Origin: Pseudochryseolinea flava
Lineage (GTDB): Bacteria > Bacteroidota > Bacteroidia > Cytophagales > Cyclobacteriaceae
Assembly (NCBI RefSeq): GCF_003286915.1
Contig: NZ_QMFY01000001.1
Span: 682,001-746,000, forward strand
DNA: 64,000 nt
Direction of reading: 5' to 3'
Shown here: piece by piece, positions 1-9,453 of the stretch
Numbering within the stretch: position 1 is the stretch's first letter
How the letters are laid out: every line of letters starts with the position of its first letter
The notes under the pieces: model-generated
What the model saw: only the letters and a program-made list of their open reading frames with translations
Databases searched by the model: none
Told to the model about the DNA's origin: nothing
Position numbers and translations under genes: made by a program

Positions 1-1707
1 GCTTCATTGATGAACGTGTCTGTGAACGAAGTTATCTCAGCTTGCTTGAGTCTCGGAATGTTCGTTTCCATTAACCAACGTCTCGACGCTGAAGCAATCA
101 CGGTGATCACCGATGAATTTGGATACGATGTTCAGTTCACTTCTTCGGAAGAAGAAAATGCTGTACAGGAATCAAAAGACAGTGAACAAGATTTACTTCC
201 AAGGGCTCCAATCGTTACGATCATGGGTCACGTCGATCACGGAAAGACGTCGTTGCTCGATTATATCCGTAACACAAAAGTTACAGCATCAGAGGCCGGT
301 GGTATCACTCAGCACGTTGGTGCTTACGATGTAACAACCAAGAGCGGCAACAAAATTGCATTTCTTGATACACCAGGTCACGAAGCGTTTACCGCGATGC
401 GTGCCCGTGGTGCGAAACTTACTGACATTGCCATTATCGTAGTCGCGGCCGATGACGACGTAATGCCACAAACCAAAGAAGCGATTAATCACGCTCAGGT
501 TGCTGGTGTTCCGATCATTATTGCGATCAATAAAATCGATAAGCCAACGGCGAATGCTGATAAGATTCGTGAATCACTTTCAAAGATTAACATCCTCGTT
601 GAAGAATGGGGTGGAAAGTATCAAAGCCAAGAGATTTCTGCTAAGTCTGGAAAAGGTATCGATGACCTTCTTGAGAAAGTTTTACTTGAAGCAGAGTTAC
701 TAAACCTGAAAGCAAATCCAAACCGGAATGCGACGGGTTCTATTATCGAAGCATCCCTCGACAAAGGACGTGGTTACGTTGCAACGTTGATGGTGCAAAA
801 TGGTAAGCTCAAAATTGGCGACATCCTTCTTGCCGGTGCTCACTATGGTCGCGTGAAAGCGATGTTTGATGATACCGGAAAGCGCATTCAAGAAGCCGGA
901 CCATCGACCCCTGTGGTTGTGTTGGGCTTGGATGGTGCGCCTCAAGCAGGTGAAAAGATCGCTGTAATGGATACTGATCGTGAAGCAAGAGAACTTGCTG
1001 GTAAACGTAGTCAGCTACTCCGCGAGCAAAGCATCCGTACGAAGAAACATATCACACTTGACGAGATTGGTAGACGTCTCGCGATTGGAAGCTTCAAGCA
1101 ATTGAATGTGATCGTAAAAGGCGACGTGGACGGTTCAGTAGAGGCCCTCTCCGATTCATTGCTAAAACTTTCAACGGAAGAAGTACAAGTTGCTATTATT
1201 CATAAAGGTGTTGGCCAGATCTCTGAATCTGATGTATTGCTTGCATCGGCATCCGACGCAGTAATCGTAGGTTTCCAGGTAAGACCTTCAGGTGCAGCGA
1301 AACGACTTGCAGAAAACGAAGAGATCGAGATCCGTCTTTACTCAATCATCTACGACGCGATCAACGAAGTGAAGGCCGCTATGGAAGGTATGTTAGCGCC
1401 TGAAACGGAAGAAGTAATTGTTGGTAATGCAGAAATCCGCGAAGTGTTCAAGATCTCTAAGATTGGAACTATTGCAGGATGTATGGTGACTGACGGCTCA
1501 ATCAAGCGTTCGAACCCGATCCGCTTGATCCGTGATGGTATCGTAATTTACGCAGGAAAACTTGGATCACTGAAACGTCATAAAGACGATGCAAGTGAAG
1601 TACGCTCAGGATTCGACTGCGGTATTGGTATCGACGGCTTCAACAATATGGAAGTTGGCGACGTAATTGAAAGCTACGAACAACGCGAAGTTAAACGCAC
1701 ACTTTAA
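1..1707 (+). CDS. infB: Translation initiation factor IF-2, 3' portion (cut by window edge)
   Basis: IF-2 is the GTPase that places initiator fMet-tRNA on the 30S subunit and promotes 50S joining. The reading frame is open from base 1, so the start codon and most of the N-terminal region lie outside the window. What remains begins in the end of the IF2_N region, then the G domain: G1 GHVDHGKT near base 225, DTPGH near 367, NKID near 529 and SAKSG shortly after. Domain II and the IF-2-specific C-terminal domains follow to a TAA at 1705-1707. All GTPase motifs are intact. A strong hairpin terminator follows 27 bases downstream, so infB is last in its transcription unit. The identity is secure; only the N-terminus is missing. 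Confidence 0.97.
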   Translation, partial: ASLMNVSVNEVISACLSLGMFVSINQRLDAEAITVITDEFGYDVQFTSSEEENAVQESKDSEQDLLPRAPIVTIMGHVDHGKTSLLDYIRNTKVTASEAGGITQHVGAYDVTTKSGNKIAFLDTPGHEAFTAMRARGAKLTDIAIIVVAADDDVMPQTKEAINHAQVAGVPIIIAINKIDKPTANADKIRESLSKINILVEEWGGKYQSQEISAKSGKGIDDLLEKVLLEAELLNLKANPNRNATGSIIEASLDKGRGYVATLMVQNGKLKIGDILLAGAHYGRVKAMFDDTGKRIQEAGPSTPVVVLGLDGAPQAGEKIAVMDTDREARELAGKRSQLLREQSIRTKKHITLDEIGRRLAIGSFKQLNVIVKGDVDGSVEALSDSLLKLSTEEVQVAIIHKGVGQISESDVLLASASDAVIVGFQVRPSGAAKRLAENEEIEIRLYSIIYDAINEVKAAMEGMLAPETEEVIVGNAEIREVFKISKIGTIAGCMVTDGSIKRSNPIRLIRDGIVIYAGKLGSLKRHKDDASEVRSGFDCGIGIDGFNNMEVGDVIESYEQREVKRTL

Positions 1708-1733
1708 TATCGCGCGATAAATTTATGAAGAGG

Positions 1734-1763
1734 GCCTGGTCTAATTGACCGGGCTTTTCTTTT
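1734..1763 (+). terminator. Intrinsic terminator of infB
   Basis: GCCTGGTC (1734-1741) pairs with GACCGGGC (1747-1754) over 8 bp with one G-U pair and a TAATT loop. It is followed by TTTTCTTTT. It separates infB from the next gene. Confidence 0.85.
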
Positions 1764-1794
1764 CATCATGATTTGTGACTACGACATCTAAGCG

Positions 1795-2448
1795 ATGAAG
1801 GAAATACATTGGTATTACGCGTTGGGGTATCTTGCGCAGTCGATGTTCGGCGCGAGGCAACTCGTTCAATTGTTTCAATCTGAAAAACAACGAAAAGTAG
1901 TTTCACCCACATTATTCTGGCAGTTGAGTCTTGTCGGCTCTCTACTAACACTCATCTACGGAATCCTTTTAAACAGCTTGGTCGTTGTGCTAGGGCAGAT
2001 ATTATCATACTTCATTTACGTCCGCAACCTTCAACTTAAATTATACTGGCAGACACTCCCGCGCCCTGTTAGAGTTTTTCTCCTGCTACTTCCGTTCATG
2101 ATCGTTGCATGGAGCATTTGGCAAAACAAGGACACGACGCATTCGCTGCTTACAACAACGGACTTCACCGATGCAATTATCCTCATTGGAACCGCGGGGC
2201 AACTCATGTTGAATCTCCGATTTATCTATCAGTGGTACTACTCCGAAAAACAAAAAGTATCGACACTTCCCTTGGGCTTTTGGATTATTAGCGCAACGGC
2301 GTCATTGCTCAATATTCCCTTTGCACTCTACGTGACCGAAACCAAAGTCGTCGACCTTGTACTGTTAACCTCCTCATCACTGGGTCTGATGGTCTATCTC
2401 AGGAATATTTATCTTCATTTTAAATCACGCAGCAATTCAAAATCGTAA
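1795..2448 (+). CDS. Integral membrane protein with two LAB_N (lipid A biosynthesis N-terminal) domains
   Basis: This is a 217-residue multi-pass membrane protein. Two halves resemble each other and the LAB_N family (PF07578), first noted as an N-terminal domain next to lipid A enzymes. Residues about 10-82 and 130-207 share SEKQ (29-32 and 150-153), FW (41-42 and 162-163) and Y(V/L)RN (75-78 and 201-204) at a near-constant offset of 121-126 residues. No catalytic domain of LpxB or a glycosyltransferase is attached. LAB_N proteins have a PQ-loop-like membrane topology, so a transport or scaffold role in the envelope is conceivable, but that is inference. The ATG at 1795 is the only sensible start. 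The next gene follows 24 bases after the stop. Confidence 0.8.
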   Translation: MKEIHWYYALGYLAQSMFGARQLVQLFQSEKQRKVVSPTLFWQLSLVGSLLTLIYGILLNSLVVVLGQILSYFIYVRNLQLKLYWQTLPRPVRVFLLLLPFMIVAWSIWQNKDTTHSLLTTTDFTDAIILIGTAGQLMLNLRFIYQWYYSEKQKVSTLPLGFWIISATASLLNIPFALYVTETKVVDLVLLTSSSLGLMVYLRNIYLHFKSRSNSKS

Positions 2449-2472
2449 GTAAAGGTGGAGTCAATTTTAAAC

Positions 2473-3648
2473 ATGAATATCCAAACTTTCATTCGCAGTC
2501 ATGAAAATGACGATGAGCGCGAGTTGGTTCTAAAACACAAGGAAATTCATGGCGTCCCTACTGCTTTAATTGCTCAACAAATAGCAGGTCGTCGAAAAGC
2601 AAAAGATAAAATTCCGTCGTACTACCACAGTGACAACGTTGTTTACCCACCCGTGATAAATCTAGAGCAATGTTCTTCAGAAACAACAGCGATATTCAAA
2701 AACCAAATTCTAAAGTCATTAAACATTGCGCATAACAACGCGATAGATTTAACGGGAGGTTTTGGCATCGACAGTTTTTTTTTCAGTAAATATTTTGAGT
2801 CTATCATTTATGTTGAATCAAATGCGGAATTGTTCAGCATAGCGCAGCACAATCATCGTTCATTAGGCGCCACCAATATTCGACATGAAAACACAACTGC
2901 AGAACAGTTTCTTGAAAATGATTATCGTGTAGACCTCATTTACATCGATCCTTCACGGCGTTCACAGAACAATCAACGCGTTTTTAAACTATCGGATTGT
3001 ACACCCGATGTGATAAATCTGCGGGAAAAAATACTTCGAACCAGTCCAAATCTTTTGATCAAAGCATCACCGCTACTCGATATTAAGATTGGTCTTCAGG
3101 AGCTTGGCATAACAAAACATGTGTATGTTATCTCGGTTGGTAATGAGTGTAAGGAAGTATTATTCTTTTGTAGTCCCAACGCGCCAGCAAAACCTGTGAT
3201 TACCGCCGTTAATATCACTAAAAAAAATACGGACACGTTCACATTCACGTTCGAGGAGGAACAACAATCGACAACGCTCATCGATGATCCAAAAAGATAT
3301 CTCTATGAACCGAACGCGTCTATTCTAAAAGCAGGCGCGTTTAAAATTGTTGGGCAAAAATTCGATGTTAAAAAACTTCAAACCAGTACACATCTCTACA
3401 CCAGTGAAACATTGATAGAAGATTTTCCAGGGCGTATTTTCGAAATCACAGAAATGCTAAAGGCTGATTCAAAAATTCTTCAGTCAAAATTTATTAACCA
3501 GCAAGTAAATGTGATTACACGAAATTATCCGTTGTCTCCGGAGCAGATCAAATCGAAATTTAAGCTTCGCGATGGCGGTAATGATTACCTTATCGCCTTC
3601 TCGGGAATGCGTGAAAAATTTCTCGCTAAATGTTCCCGCTTAAAATAA
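2473..3648 (+). CDS. Class I SAM-dependent methyltransferase with THUMP-like domain
   Basis: The product is 391 residues from the ATG chosen here. It has a Rossmann methyltransferase core with motif I DLTGGFGID near residue 93 and motif IV YIDPSRR near 158, then C-terminal segments typical of the THUMP-like/PG_1098 family found across Bacteroidetes. The family is thought to act on RNA from its domain make-up, but I know of no defined substrate. An in-frame GTG at 2455 would add six residues. I prefer ATG 2473 because AAAGGTGGAG at 2451-2460 is a good ribosome binding site at the right distance. The stop codon is back-to-back with the stop of the convergent small gene, with no terminator between them. 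Confidence 0.85.
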   Translation: MNIQTFIRSHENDDERELVLKHKEIHGVPTALIAQQIAGRRKAKDKIPSYYHSDNVVYPPVINLEQCSSETTAIFKNQILKSLNIAHNNAIDLTGGFGIDSFFFSKYFESIIYVESNAELFSIAQHNHRSLGATNIRHENTTAEQFLENDYRVDLIYIDPSRRSQNNQRVFKLSDCTPDVINLREKILRTSPNLLIKASPLLDIKIGLQELGITKHVYVISVGNECKEVLFFCSPNAPAKPVITAVNITKKNTDTFTFTFEEEQQSTTLIDDPKRYLYEPNASILKAGAFKIVGQKFDVKKLQTSTHLYTSETLIEDFPGRIFEITEMLKADSKILQSKFINQQVNVITRNYPLSPEQIKSKFKLRDGGNDYLIAFSGMREKFLAKCSRLK

Positions 3649-3846
3649 TCAGCGAACGATGAAAAAATATGTCGTGCAATAGACGATACAGGCAAATAAT
3701 GCGATTGATCCATACAATTTGATCACCTGCCTCCTGTTTTGAACGTCTTCCCACCACAGCATTATCCACGGTTTATAAAGACCAATCAACATAAATACAA
3801 ATGCTGTTACGCTAATGACGAGGAGCAAACGGTGAGCAAATTCCAT
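3649..3846 (-). CDS. Small two-helix membrane protein, unknown function
   Basis: This 65-residue protein has two predicted membrane helices flanking a polar loop with the sequence KPWIMLWWEDVQNRRQV. That Trp-rich loop is distinctive and, as I recall, conserved in small Cytophagales proteins. A TTG at 3873 would extend it by nine hydrophobic residues; ATG 3846 gives a normal N-terminus. Its TGA abuts the TAA of the methyltransferase gene exactly. No functional prediction is possible beyond inner-membrane location. Confidence 0.7.
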   Translation of the reverse strand: MEFAHRLLLVISVTAFVFMLIGLYKPWIMLWWEDVQNRRQVIKLYGSIALFACIVYCTTYFFIVR

Positions 3847-3930
3847 GATTAAAATTAACAAAATAAAAATCAAACTATTTCCGCGTCGCTTCGTGTATGA
3901 AGTTATCTTTACAACCTGTTTTTTTAACGC

Positions 3931-6900
3931 GTGAAGGCGAACGATTTTCTGAAGATATATCAGGCAGATGGTCTAGTGAAGACCGTGGCTGCAGGAATTA
4001 AAGCGTCCGGCAACAAGGCTGTACGAATCAAGAATCTCTCTGGCAGTATTGACGCGGTGCTTCTTGCTGCGATTCACAAAATCGACCGTCAGGATGTTGT
4101 TGTTGTACTTCAAGACAAAGAAGAGGCAGCATATTTTCAAAATGACCTTCAAAATCTACTCGAAAGGGAAATTCTAATTTTCCCTATGTCTTACAAGCGT
4201 CCATACGAATTTGTAGACACCGAGAACGCCAACATTCTCATGCGTGCAGAAGTTTTGAACAAGCTTGCCAATAAAACCGCTGGTGATGTAATCGTGACCT
4301 ATCCAGAAGCGCTCTGTGAGAAGGTTGTCAATAAACGTTCTCTCGCTTCTAATACGTTCACTGTAAAAGTTGGTGAAAAACTCGACATCAGTTTTCTCGA
4401 AGAGTTCTGTCATAACTATGATTTTGAGAAAACCGATTTTGTTTACGAAGCTGGACAATTCTCCGTACGCGGTGGCATCATCGATGTTTTCTCATTTGCC
4501 AACGAACTCCCCTACCGCATTGAACTCTTTGGCGATGAAGTCGACAGCATCAGAACTTTTGAGCCGGGTTCACAGCTTTCGGTAGATGTACTCGATAAGG
4601 TAAGTATCATTCCGAACATTCAAACGAAGTTAATCCAGGAGGAACGCCAATCGTTTCTTGATTTCATTTCTCCCGATACGAAATTGTGGTTTAAAGATTT
4701 TCAACTTACAGTCGACATCATTCAAAAGAGTTTTGAAAAAGCGGATAGCTCCTTCGAAAAAATTCTCAAGGAAAGTGGCACACAGGTCGTATCGTCACCA
4801 GAAAGACTATTCTCTTCAGGTGAGGAGTTTAGTGACCGCGTCTCGTCATTTTCAAAAGTTGAGTTCGGAAGTCGTGCGGTGTTTACTGCCGATAAAACTT
4901 TTGAGTGGCCATCATCTGCTCAACCTTCGTTTAACAAAAACTTCGAGCTCTTAACTTCCGATCTTTTTAATCATCAAAATCAGGGCTACAGTAATTTTAT
5001 TGCAGCCGAAATGCCGAAGCAAAATGAGCGCTTGAAAGGCATTTTTGAAGAGATCAACATCACATTAAAATTTCAGCCGTTAGATTTTGCCTTACGACAA
5101 GGATTCATTGATCACAATATTAAGGTGGTTTGCTACACAGATCATCAGATCTTTGAACGTTATCACCGATTCAGAGCAAAGGAAAAATTTTCTAAGTCCA
5201 AGGCGCTCACGCTTCGCGAATTAGCAACCTTATCTCCAGGTGACTTTGTTACGCATATCGATTACGGCGTAGCGAAGTTTGCAGGTCTAGAGAAACGCGA
5301 AGTTAATGGGCACGATCAAGAAGCCATTCGCCTTGTTTTTCGCGACGATGATTTGCTCTACGTGAGCATTCACGCCCTTCATAAGATAGCAAAGTATTCG
5401 GGAAAAGAAGGCACGCCGCCACCGATCAGCAAACTCGGTTCGCAGGAATGGGAAAACAAAAAATCAAAAGTTAAGAAGCGCGTCAAAGACATCGCTAAAG
5501 AGCTTATTGATCTCTACGCGAAGAGAAAAACGGCCCCAGGATTTGCGTATTCTCCCGATGGATTTTTACAAGCGGAACTTGAGTCTTCATTCATGTATGA
5601 AGATACTCCAGACCAGGCCAAGGCTACCGACGACGTGAAGAAAGATATGCAGCAGGCTCATCCCATGGATCGCTTAGTCTGCGGCGATGTTGGTTTTGGA
5701 AAAACAGAAGTCGCGGTGCGCGCAGCATTCAAAGCGGCTAGTGAAGGAAAACAAGTTGCTGTGTTGGTGCCTACTACTATTCTCGCAATGCAACATTACC
5801 GCACCTTCAGCGAACGTCTTAAAGATCTTCCCGTAACGATCGATTATGTGTCGCGATTTAAGACCGATAAAGAGATTAAAGGAATTGTTGAGAATGTCAA
5901 GCTTGGAAAAGTCGATATTCTCATTGGTACACATCGAATTGTCAGTAAAGATGTAGCGTTTAAAGATCTCGGACTTTTAATTATTGACGAAGAACAAAAA
6001 TTCGGTGTGAAAGTGAAAGATCGCTTGAAAGAGCTAAAGGTAAACGTCGATGTCCTAACACTCACTGCAACACCAATCCCACGCACACTACATTTCTCAC
6101 TCATGGGTGCGCGCGACTTAAGTATTATCGCAACACCTCCTCCTAATAGACAACCCGTTACAACAGAACTTCACACGTATGATGAAGTGGTTGTACGAGA
6201 CGCTGTCAGTCATGAGCTTAGACGGGGTGGACAAGTTTTCTTCGTACACAATCGCGTGAGTGATATTGAATCCGTTGCCAATACGATCTACAAATTGGTA
6301 CCTGATGCACGCATTGGTATTGGTCATGGTCAGATGGATGGCGATAAGTTAGAGAAAGTAATGATGAGATTCATTGATGGAGAATACGACGTACTCGTAT
6401 CGACTAACATCATCGAGTCTGGTTTAGATATTCCAAACGCGAATACGATTATCATTAATTCGGCCCACATGTTTGGGTTGTCTGATCTTCATCAAATGCG
6501 TGGACGCGTGGGGCGCTCGAACAAGAAAGCATATTGTTATCTTCTTACACCTCCGGCGTCTGTTCTCTCGGCTGATTCAAGAAAACGTCTTTCTGCTTTG
6601 GAAGAATTTTCTGAATTAGGTGATGGTTTCAAAGTAGCCATGCGCGACTTAGACATTCGGGGAGCTGGAAATCTATTGGGCGGAGAACAGACAGGTTTTA
6701 TCAGTGATTTAGGCTTCGATACCTACCACAAAATCCTAGACGATGCCATTCAAGAATTAAAGGAAACAGACTTTAAAGAACTATTCGCATCCGAGCTTTC
6801 AGAAAAGGCGAAATTGATTGTGCAGGATTGCGTGATCGAAACCGATCTGGAGATTCTAATTCCTGAAAATTATGTGAGCAGCATCACTGAACGTCTCCAA

Positions 6901-7305
6901 CTTTACTCACGACTCGACAACATCAAAGACGAAAAGGAGCTGCAGAAATTTGCTGAAGAGGTTAAAGATAGATTCGGCCCGATTCCATCGTCGGTTGATG
7001 AGCTCATTAACTCAGTACGCTTGCGTTGGTTGGGAGAGCGACTTGGTTTTGAAAAGCTGAGTTTAAAAGGCGAAAAGCTAAGAGCCTACTTTATCAGTAC
7101 GAAAGACCAATATTTCAGCTCCGATATTTTCGGTCAGATCTTATCGTTCGTGAAAAAGAACTCACGACGATGCAAGATGAAAGACAGCGCAGGCAAGGCA
7201 TTACTGGTGATTGAAGACATCAAGACGGTAGATGCGGCAATTGACTTATTAGGTCAAATGGTCGGTCAAGACATCAAATCAGGGAGCGAAATTTTATCTA
7301 AGTAA
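3931..7305 (+). CDS. mfd: Transcription-repair coupling factor Mfd
   Basis: Mfd is the 1124-residue ATPase that pushes RNA polymerase stalled at lesions off DNA and recruits UvrA. The domain order is complete: UvrB-like N-terminal modules; the CarD/RID RNA-polymerase-interacting domain from about residue 430 (SPGDFVTHIDYGVAKF); the RecG-like motor with Walker A GDVGFGKTE near 585 and the DEEQ box near 685; helicase C with motif VI QMRGRVGRS; and the C-terminal TRCF domain. Length matches the family (about 1150). The start is GTG at 3931. The 3' end overlaps a convergent small gene by 40 bp. Confidence 0.97.
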   Translation: MKANDFLKIYQADGLVKTVAAGIKASGNKAVRIKNLSGSIDAVLLAAIHKIDRQDVVVVLQDKEEAAYFQNDLQNLLEREILIFPMSYKRPYEFVDTENANILMRAEVLNKLANKTAGDVIVTYPEALCEKVVNKRSLASNTFTVKVGEKLDISFLEEFCHNYDFEKTDFVYEAGQFSVRGGIIDVFSFANELPYRIELFGDEVDSIRTFEPGSQLSVDVLDKVSIIPNIQTKLIQEERQSFLDFISPDTKLWFKDFQLTVDIIQKSFEKADSSFEKILKESGTQVVSSPERLFSSGEEFSDRVSSFSKVEFGSRAVFTADKTFEWPSSAQPSFNKNFELLTSDLFNHQNQGYSNFIAAEMPKQNERLKGIFEEINITLKFQPLDFALRQGFIDHNIKVVCYTDHQIFERYHRFRAKEKFSKSKALTLRELATLSPGDFVTHIDYGVAKFAGLEKREVNGHDQEAIRLVFRDDDLLYVSIHALHKIAKYSGKEGTPPPISKLGSQEWENKKSKVKKRVKDIAKELIDLYAKRKTAPGFAYSPDGFLQAELESSFMYEDTPDQAKATDDVKKDMQQAHPMDRLVCGDVGFGKTEVAVRAAFKAASEGKQVAVLVPTTILAMQHYRTFSERLKDLPVTIDYVSRFKTDKEIKGIVENVKLGKVDILIGTHRIVSKDVAFKDLGLLIIDEEQKFGVKVKDRLKELKVNVDVLTLTATPIPRTLHFSLMGARDLSIIATPPPNRQPVTTELHTYDEVVVRDAVSHELRRGGQVFFVHNRVSDIESVANTIYKLVPDARIGIGHGQMDGDKLEKVMMRFIDGEYDVLVSTNIIESGLDIPNANTIIINSAHMFGLSDLHQMRGRVGRSNKKAYCYLLTPPASVLSADSRKRLSALEEFSELGDGFKVAMRDLDIRGAGNLLGGEQTGFISDLGFDTYHKILDDAIQELKETDFKELFASELSEKAKLIVQDCVIETDLEILIPENYVSSITERLQLYSRLDNIKDEKELQKFAEEVKDRFGPIPSSVDELINSVRLRWLGERLGFEKLSLKGEKLRAYFISTKDQYFSSDIFGQILSFVKKNSRRCKMKDSAGKALLVIEDIKTVDAAIDLLGQMVGQDIKSGSEILSK

Positions 7306-7517
7306 GGTGAAAGACCTACCGGTTGATCGAATGCATTTATCATTAAAACCTTTTGATGTTTTGGCGAATAGAACACTTCGATAAAAAAACCTTCAGCATA
7401 ATAGAGGAAAACCTTACAGTCTGCGAGCGGCCTTTGCATGAGGTAGTTTCCTTGGAACGTAATTACATCACATTTCTTTTCAAAAGGCATTACGCGGAAG
7501 TGATCAAGGGTTAACAT
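7266..7517 (-). CDS. Conserved hypothetical protein, 83 aa, overlapping the mfd 3' end
   Basis: This short soluble protein has a balanced composition and alternating beta-like segments (FEKKCDVITFQGNYL, KVFLYYAEGFFIEVFY). Residues such as CDVITFQGNYL and the FFIEVFYSP segment look like a real fold rather than a shadow, and I recall similar small proteins in Cytophagales. Only 40 of 252 bases overlap mfd, which argues against a shadow. It starts at ATG 7517, divergent from gldJ. The function is unknown. Confidence 0.62.
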   Translation of the reverse strand: MLTLDHFRVMPFEKKCDVITFQGNYLMQRPLADCKVFLYYAEGFFIEVFYSPKHQKVLMINAFDQPVGLSPYLDKISLPDLMS

Positions 7518-7796
7518 AAGATTCGGCGATTTCAGGCCGGTATTGACAAATCCGTGCCATCCTTTTAACCTTCAAATTTGTCAACTAAACGAAGGTCAGC
7601 CTCTAGAACCTTCCCAATTCTGGATACCATATTCCCGGAACAATAGAACCGGACTGCCATACGTTAAAAGAATCGTGAATTTGGTACAAGAAGTTGCTAT
7701 TTCTCTTACATCAGCGATTGATCAATAAACTTGCGACTGCTTGGAAAACATGGTATTATCCGTTTAATTAGCATTCTGTTTAAAATTTTTAATGAA

Positions 7797-9017
7797 ATGA
7801 AGTATTCTTTCAGGGTCATTTTGTATGTAATCGGCGGTTCAGTTGCCCTGTCTGCCTGTTCACTTTTTGGGGGCAAAGGCGGCAAGCCTACAGCTCAGAA
7901 CCCAGGGCAAATGAGTACAGCTACTGGCTTAGCTTTCAATGATGAAGATCAAGGCGGCTTCATGGTGAATCCTTACGAAGGACAACCTGATGCACCAAAC
8001 ATGGTTTTCATTGAAGGTGGTCGTGCTGTAATGGGATCTTTCGAAGAGGATGTGATGTCTTATCGCGATAACATCGAAAGAACTGTATCTGTTGCTTCAT
8101 TCTACATGGACGAAACAGAGATCGCAAACATTCACTGGTTAGAATACCTTCACTATTTGGCAAAAGATTCATCCCAAGAAGCATATCAAGCTGCGTTGCC
8201 TGATACAACTGTTTGGGTAGGTAAACTTGCCTTCAACGATCCTTATGTTGATCATTATCTTCGTTACCCTGGCTTCCGCTACTTCCCTGTGGTTGGTATC
8301 AGCTGGAATCAGGCTAACAAATACTCAGTTTGGAGAACACGCGCTGTAAACATCAAGCTTGCTGAAAATGCTGGTGAGGAATACGCAGAAAGTGATGGTC
8401 GCATTCCACTGGAATCTGGTATCGTAGTACCTGCGTACCGTCTTCCAACAGAAGCTGAGTGGGAGTATGCAGCACAAGCCCTTATCGGAACTCAGTGGCT
8501 AGAAGAAATGCAAACACACCAACGCATCTATCCTTGGGATGGTCACGCTGTTCGTAACCCTTATGGAAAGCAAATGGGTTTCATGCTTGCTAACTTCAAG
8601 CGTGGACGCGGTGACTATGCAGGTATCGCAGGCCGTCTGAACGACGGTGCTTTGATCACCTCATATATCTATGAGTTCCCTCCTAACGATTACGGTCTTT
8701 ATAACATGGCCGGCAACGTGAGCGAGTGGGTACAAGACATCTATCGCCCTACTACTTATCAAGACTTCGATGATTTGAACCCGATCCGTCGCGATGGTTT
8801 CCTCGATCCATCATCTGGCTATAACAGTGACTTCGAGAAAAATCCCGGATCCTTCACATCACTTGTTACAGACCGTGCTCGCGTATACAAAGGCGGTTCA
8901 TGGAAAGATGTAGCATACTGGATGTCACCAGGTACACGTCGCTTCCTCGATCAAGATTCTGCAACTGCAACCATTGGTTTCCGTTGCGCGATGATCAGAG
9001 CAGGATCGAACTACTAA
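7797..9017 (+). CDS. gldJ: Gliding-motility lipoprotein, GldJ family (SUMF1/FGE fold)
   Basis: This is a 406-residue lipoprotein. The signal peptide ends in lipobox LSAC with Cys21. The rest is a formylglycine-generating-enzyme/C-type-lectin-like fold: MVFIEGG near the start, YRLPTEAEWEYAA, NMAGNVSEWVQD and the closing GGSWKDVAYWMSPGTRR...GFRCAM. The catalytic cysteine pair of true FGE enzymes is absent, as in GldJ and GldK, which are structural parts of the gliding/T9SS machinery. The C-terminal signature resembles GldJ more than GldK, but that choice rests on memory. An upstream in-frame TTG at 7731 would hide the signal peptide, so ATG 7797 is preferred. A strong terminator follows, so it is probably monocistronic. 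Confidence 0.85.
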   Translation: MKYSFRVILYVIGGSVALSACSLFGGKGGKPTAQNPGQMSTATGLAFNDEDQGGFMVNPYEGQPDAPNMVFIEGGRAVMGSFEEDVMSYRDNIERTVSVASFYMDETEIANIHWLEYLHYLAKDSSQEAYQAALPDTTVWVGKLAFNDPYVDHYLRYPGFRYFPVVGISWNQANKYSVWRTRAVNIKLAENAGEEYAESDGRIPLESGIVVPAYRLPTEAEWEYAAQALIGTQWLEEMQTHQRIYPWDGHAVRNPYGKQMGFMLANFKRGRGDYAGIAGRLNDGALITSYIYEFPPNDYGLYNMAGNVSEWVQDIYRPTTYQDFDDLNPIRRDGFLDPSSGYNSDFEKNPGSFTSLVTDRARVYKGGSWKDVAYWMSPGTRRFLDQDSATATIGFRCAMIRAGSNY

Positions 9018-9041
9018 GCAATTAGAAAATACTTCATACAG

Positions 9042-9074
9042 AAAGGGAATCGGAAACGGTTCCCTTTTTCTTTT
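9042..9074 (+). terminator. Intrinsic terminator of gldJ
   Basis: AAAGGGAATCG (9042-9052) pairs with CGGTTCCCTTT (9057-9067) in an 11-bp stem with one T-G pair. The loop is GAAA and TTCTTTT follows. It is one of the strongest terminators in the window. Confidence 0.92.
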
Positions 9075-9081
9075 GGGGAAT

Positions 9082-9200
9082 ATCGTTAATCGTTAATCGT
9101 TAATCGTTAATCGTTAATCGTTAATCGTTAATCGTTAATCGTTAATCGTTAATCGTTAATTGTTAATCGTGAATCGTGAATCGTGAATCGTGAATCGTTA
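9082..9200. repeat. Heptamer tandem repeat, 17 units of ATCGTTA and variants
   Basis: The 119 bp divide exactly into 17 units of 7 bp. In order they are 11 copies of ATCGTTA (9082-9158), one ATTGTTA (9159-9165), four ATCGTGA (9166-9193) and a final ATCGTTA (9194-9200). Variants are clustered, as expected from local duplication of a mutated unit. The array starts 8 bp after the gldJ terminator and lies between two convergent genes, outside any coding region. It is a variable-number tandem repeat, not CRISPR (no spacers). Confidence 0.95.
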
Positions 9201-9381
9201 GTTAATCAATAATGGCATTTGCGATGGGCCCTTGAGGGAAGTGAAGGATGCGCGGTGGCTTACGCATACGTTAATCATTTAATCTCACAATATCTGTCGG
9301 GTATCGGGAGCGTTAATGGCCTGCACTTGTCAGCGTTCTTTGAGACCATCATATAGCAAACCTGACACTATACGCTCCAAT
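9201..9381. other. Non-coding stretch between the heptamer array and the lemA terminator
   Basis: Together with the flanking array and terminators this forms a 436-bp gap between gldJ and lemA, the only gap over 300 bp in the window. No plausible gene is visible. Short echoes of the repeat (GTTAATC near 9201, CGTTAATC near 9269, GCGTTAATG near 9311) suggest a decayed continuation of the array. I see no promoter or RNA gene here. Confidence 0.5.
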
Positions 9382-9410
9382 AAAAAAGCCCCAGCTTTGT
9401 CGCTAGGGCT
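9382..9410 (-). terminator. Intrinsic terminator of lemA
   Basis: On the minus strand AGCCCTAGC (9410-9402) pairs with GCTGGGGCT (9395-9387) over 9 bp with one T-G pair and a GACAAA loop. Six T follow. Confidence 0.88.
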
Positions 9411-9453
9411 CCTCTCTAATTTGCAAGCAGAGAGGTTTGAAAGTCCTTTATTA

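Noticed and set aside
7543-7728. Open frame of about 60 codons upstream of gldJ
   Set aside because: No recognisable motifs and an atypical composition. It lies in the 279-bp promoter region between divergent genes and has no ribosome site.
9082-9200. CRISPR array
   Set aside because: The repeats are contiguous 7-mers without spacers, and there are no cas genes.
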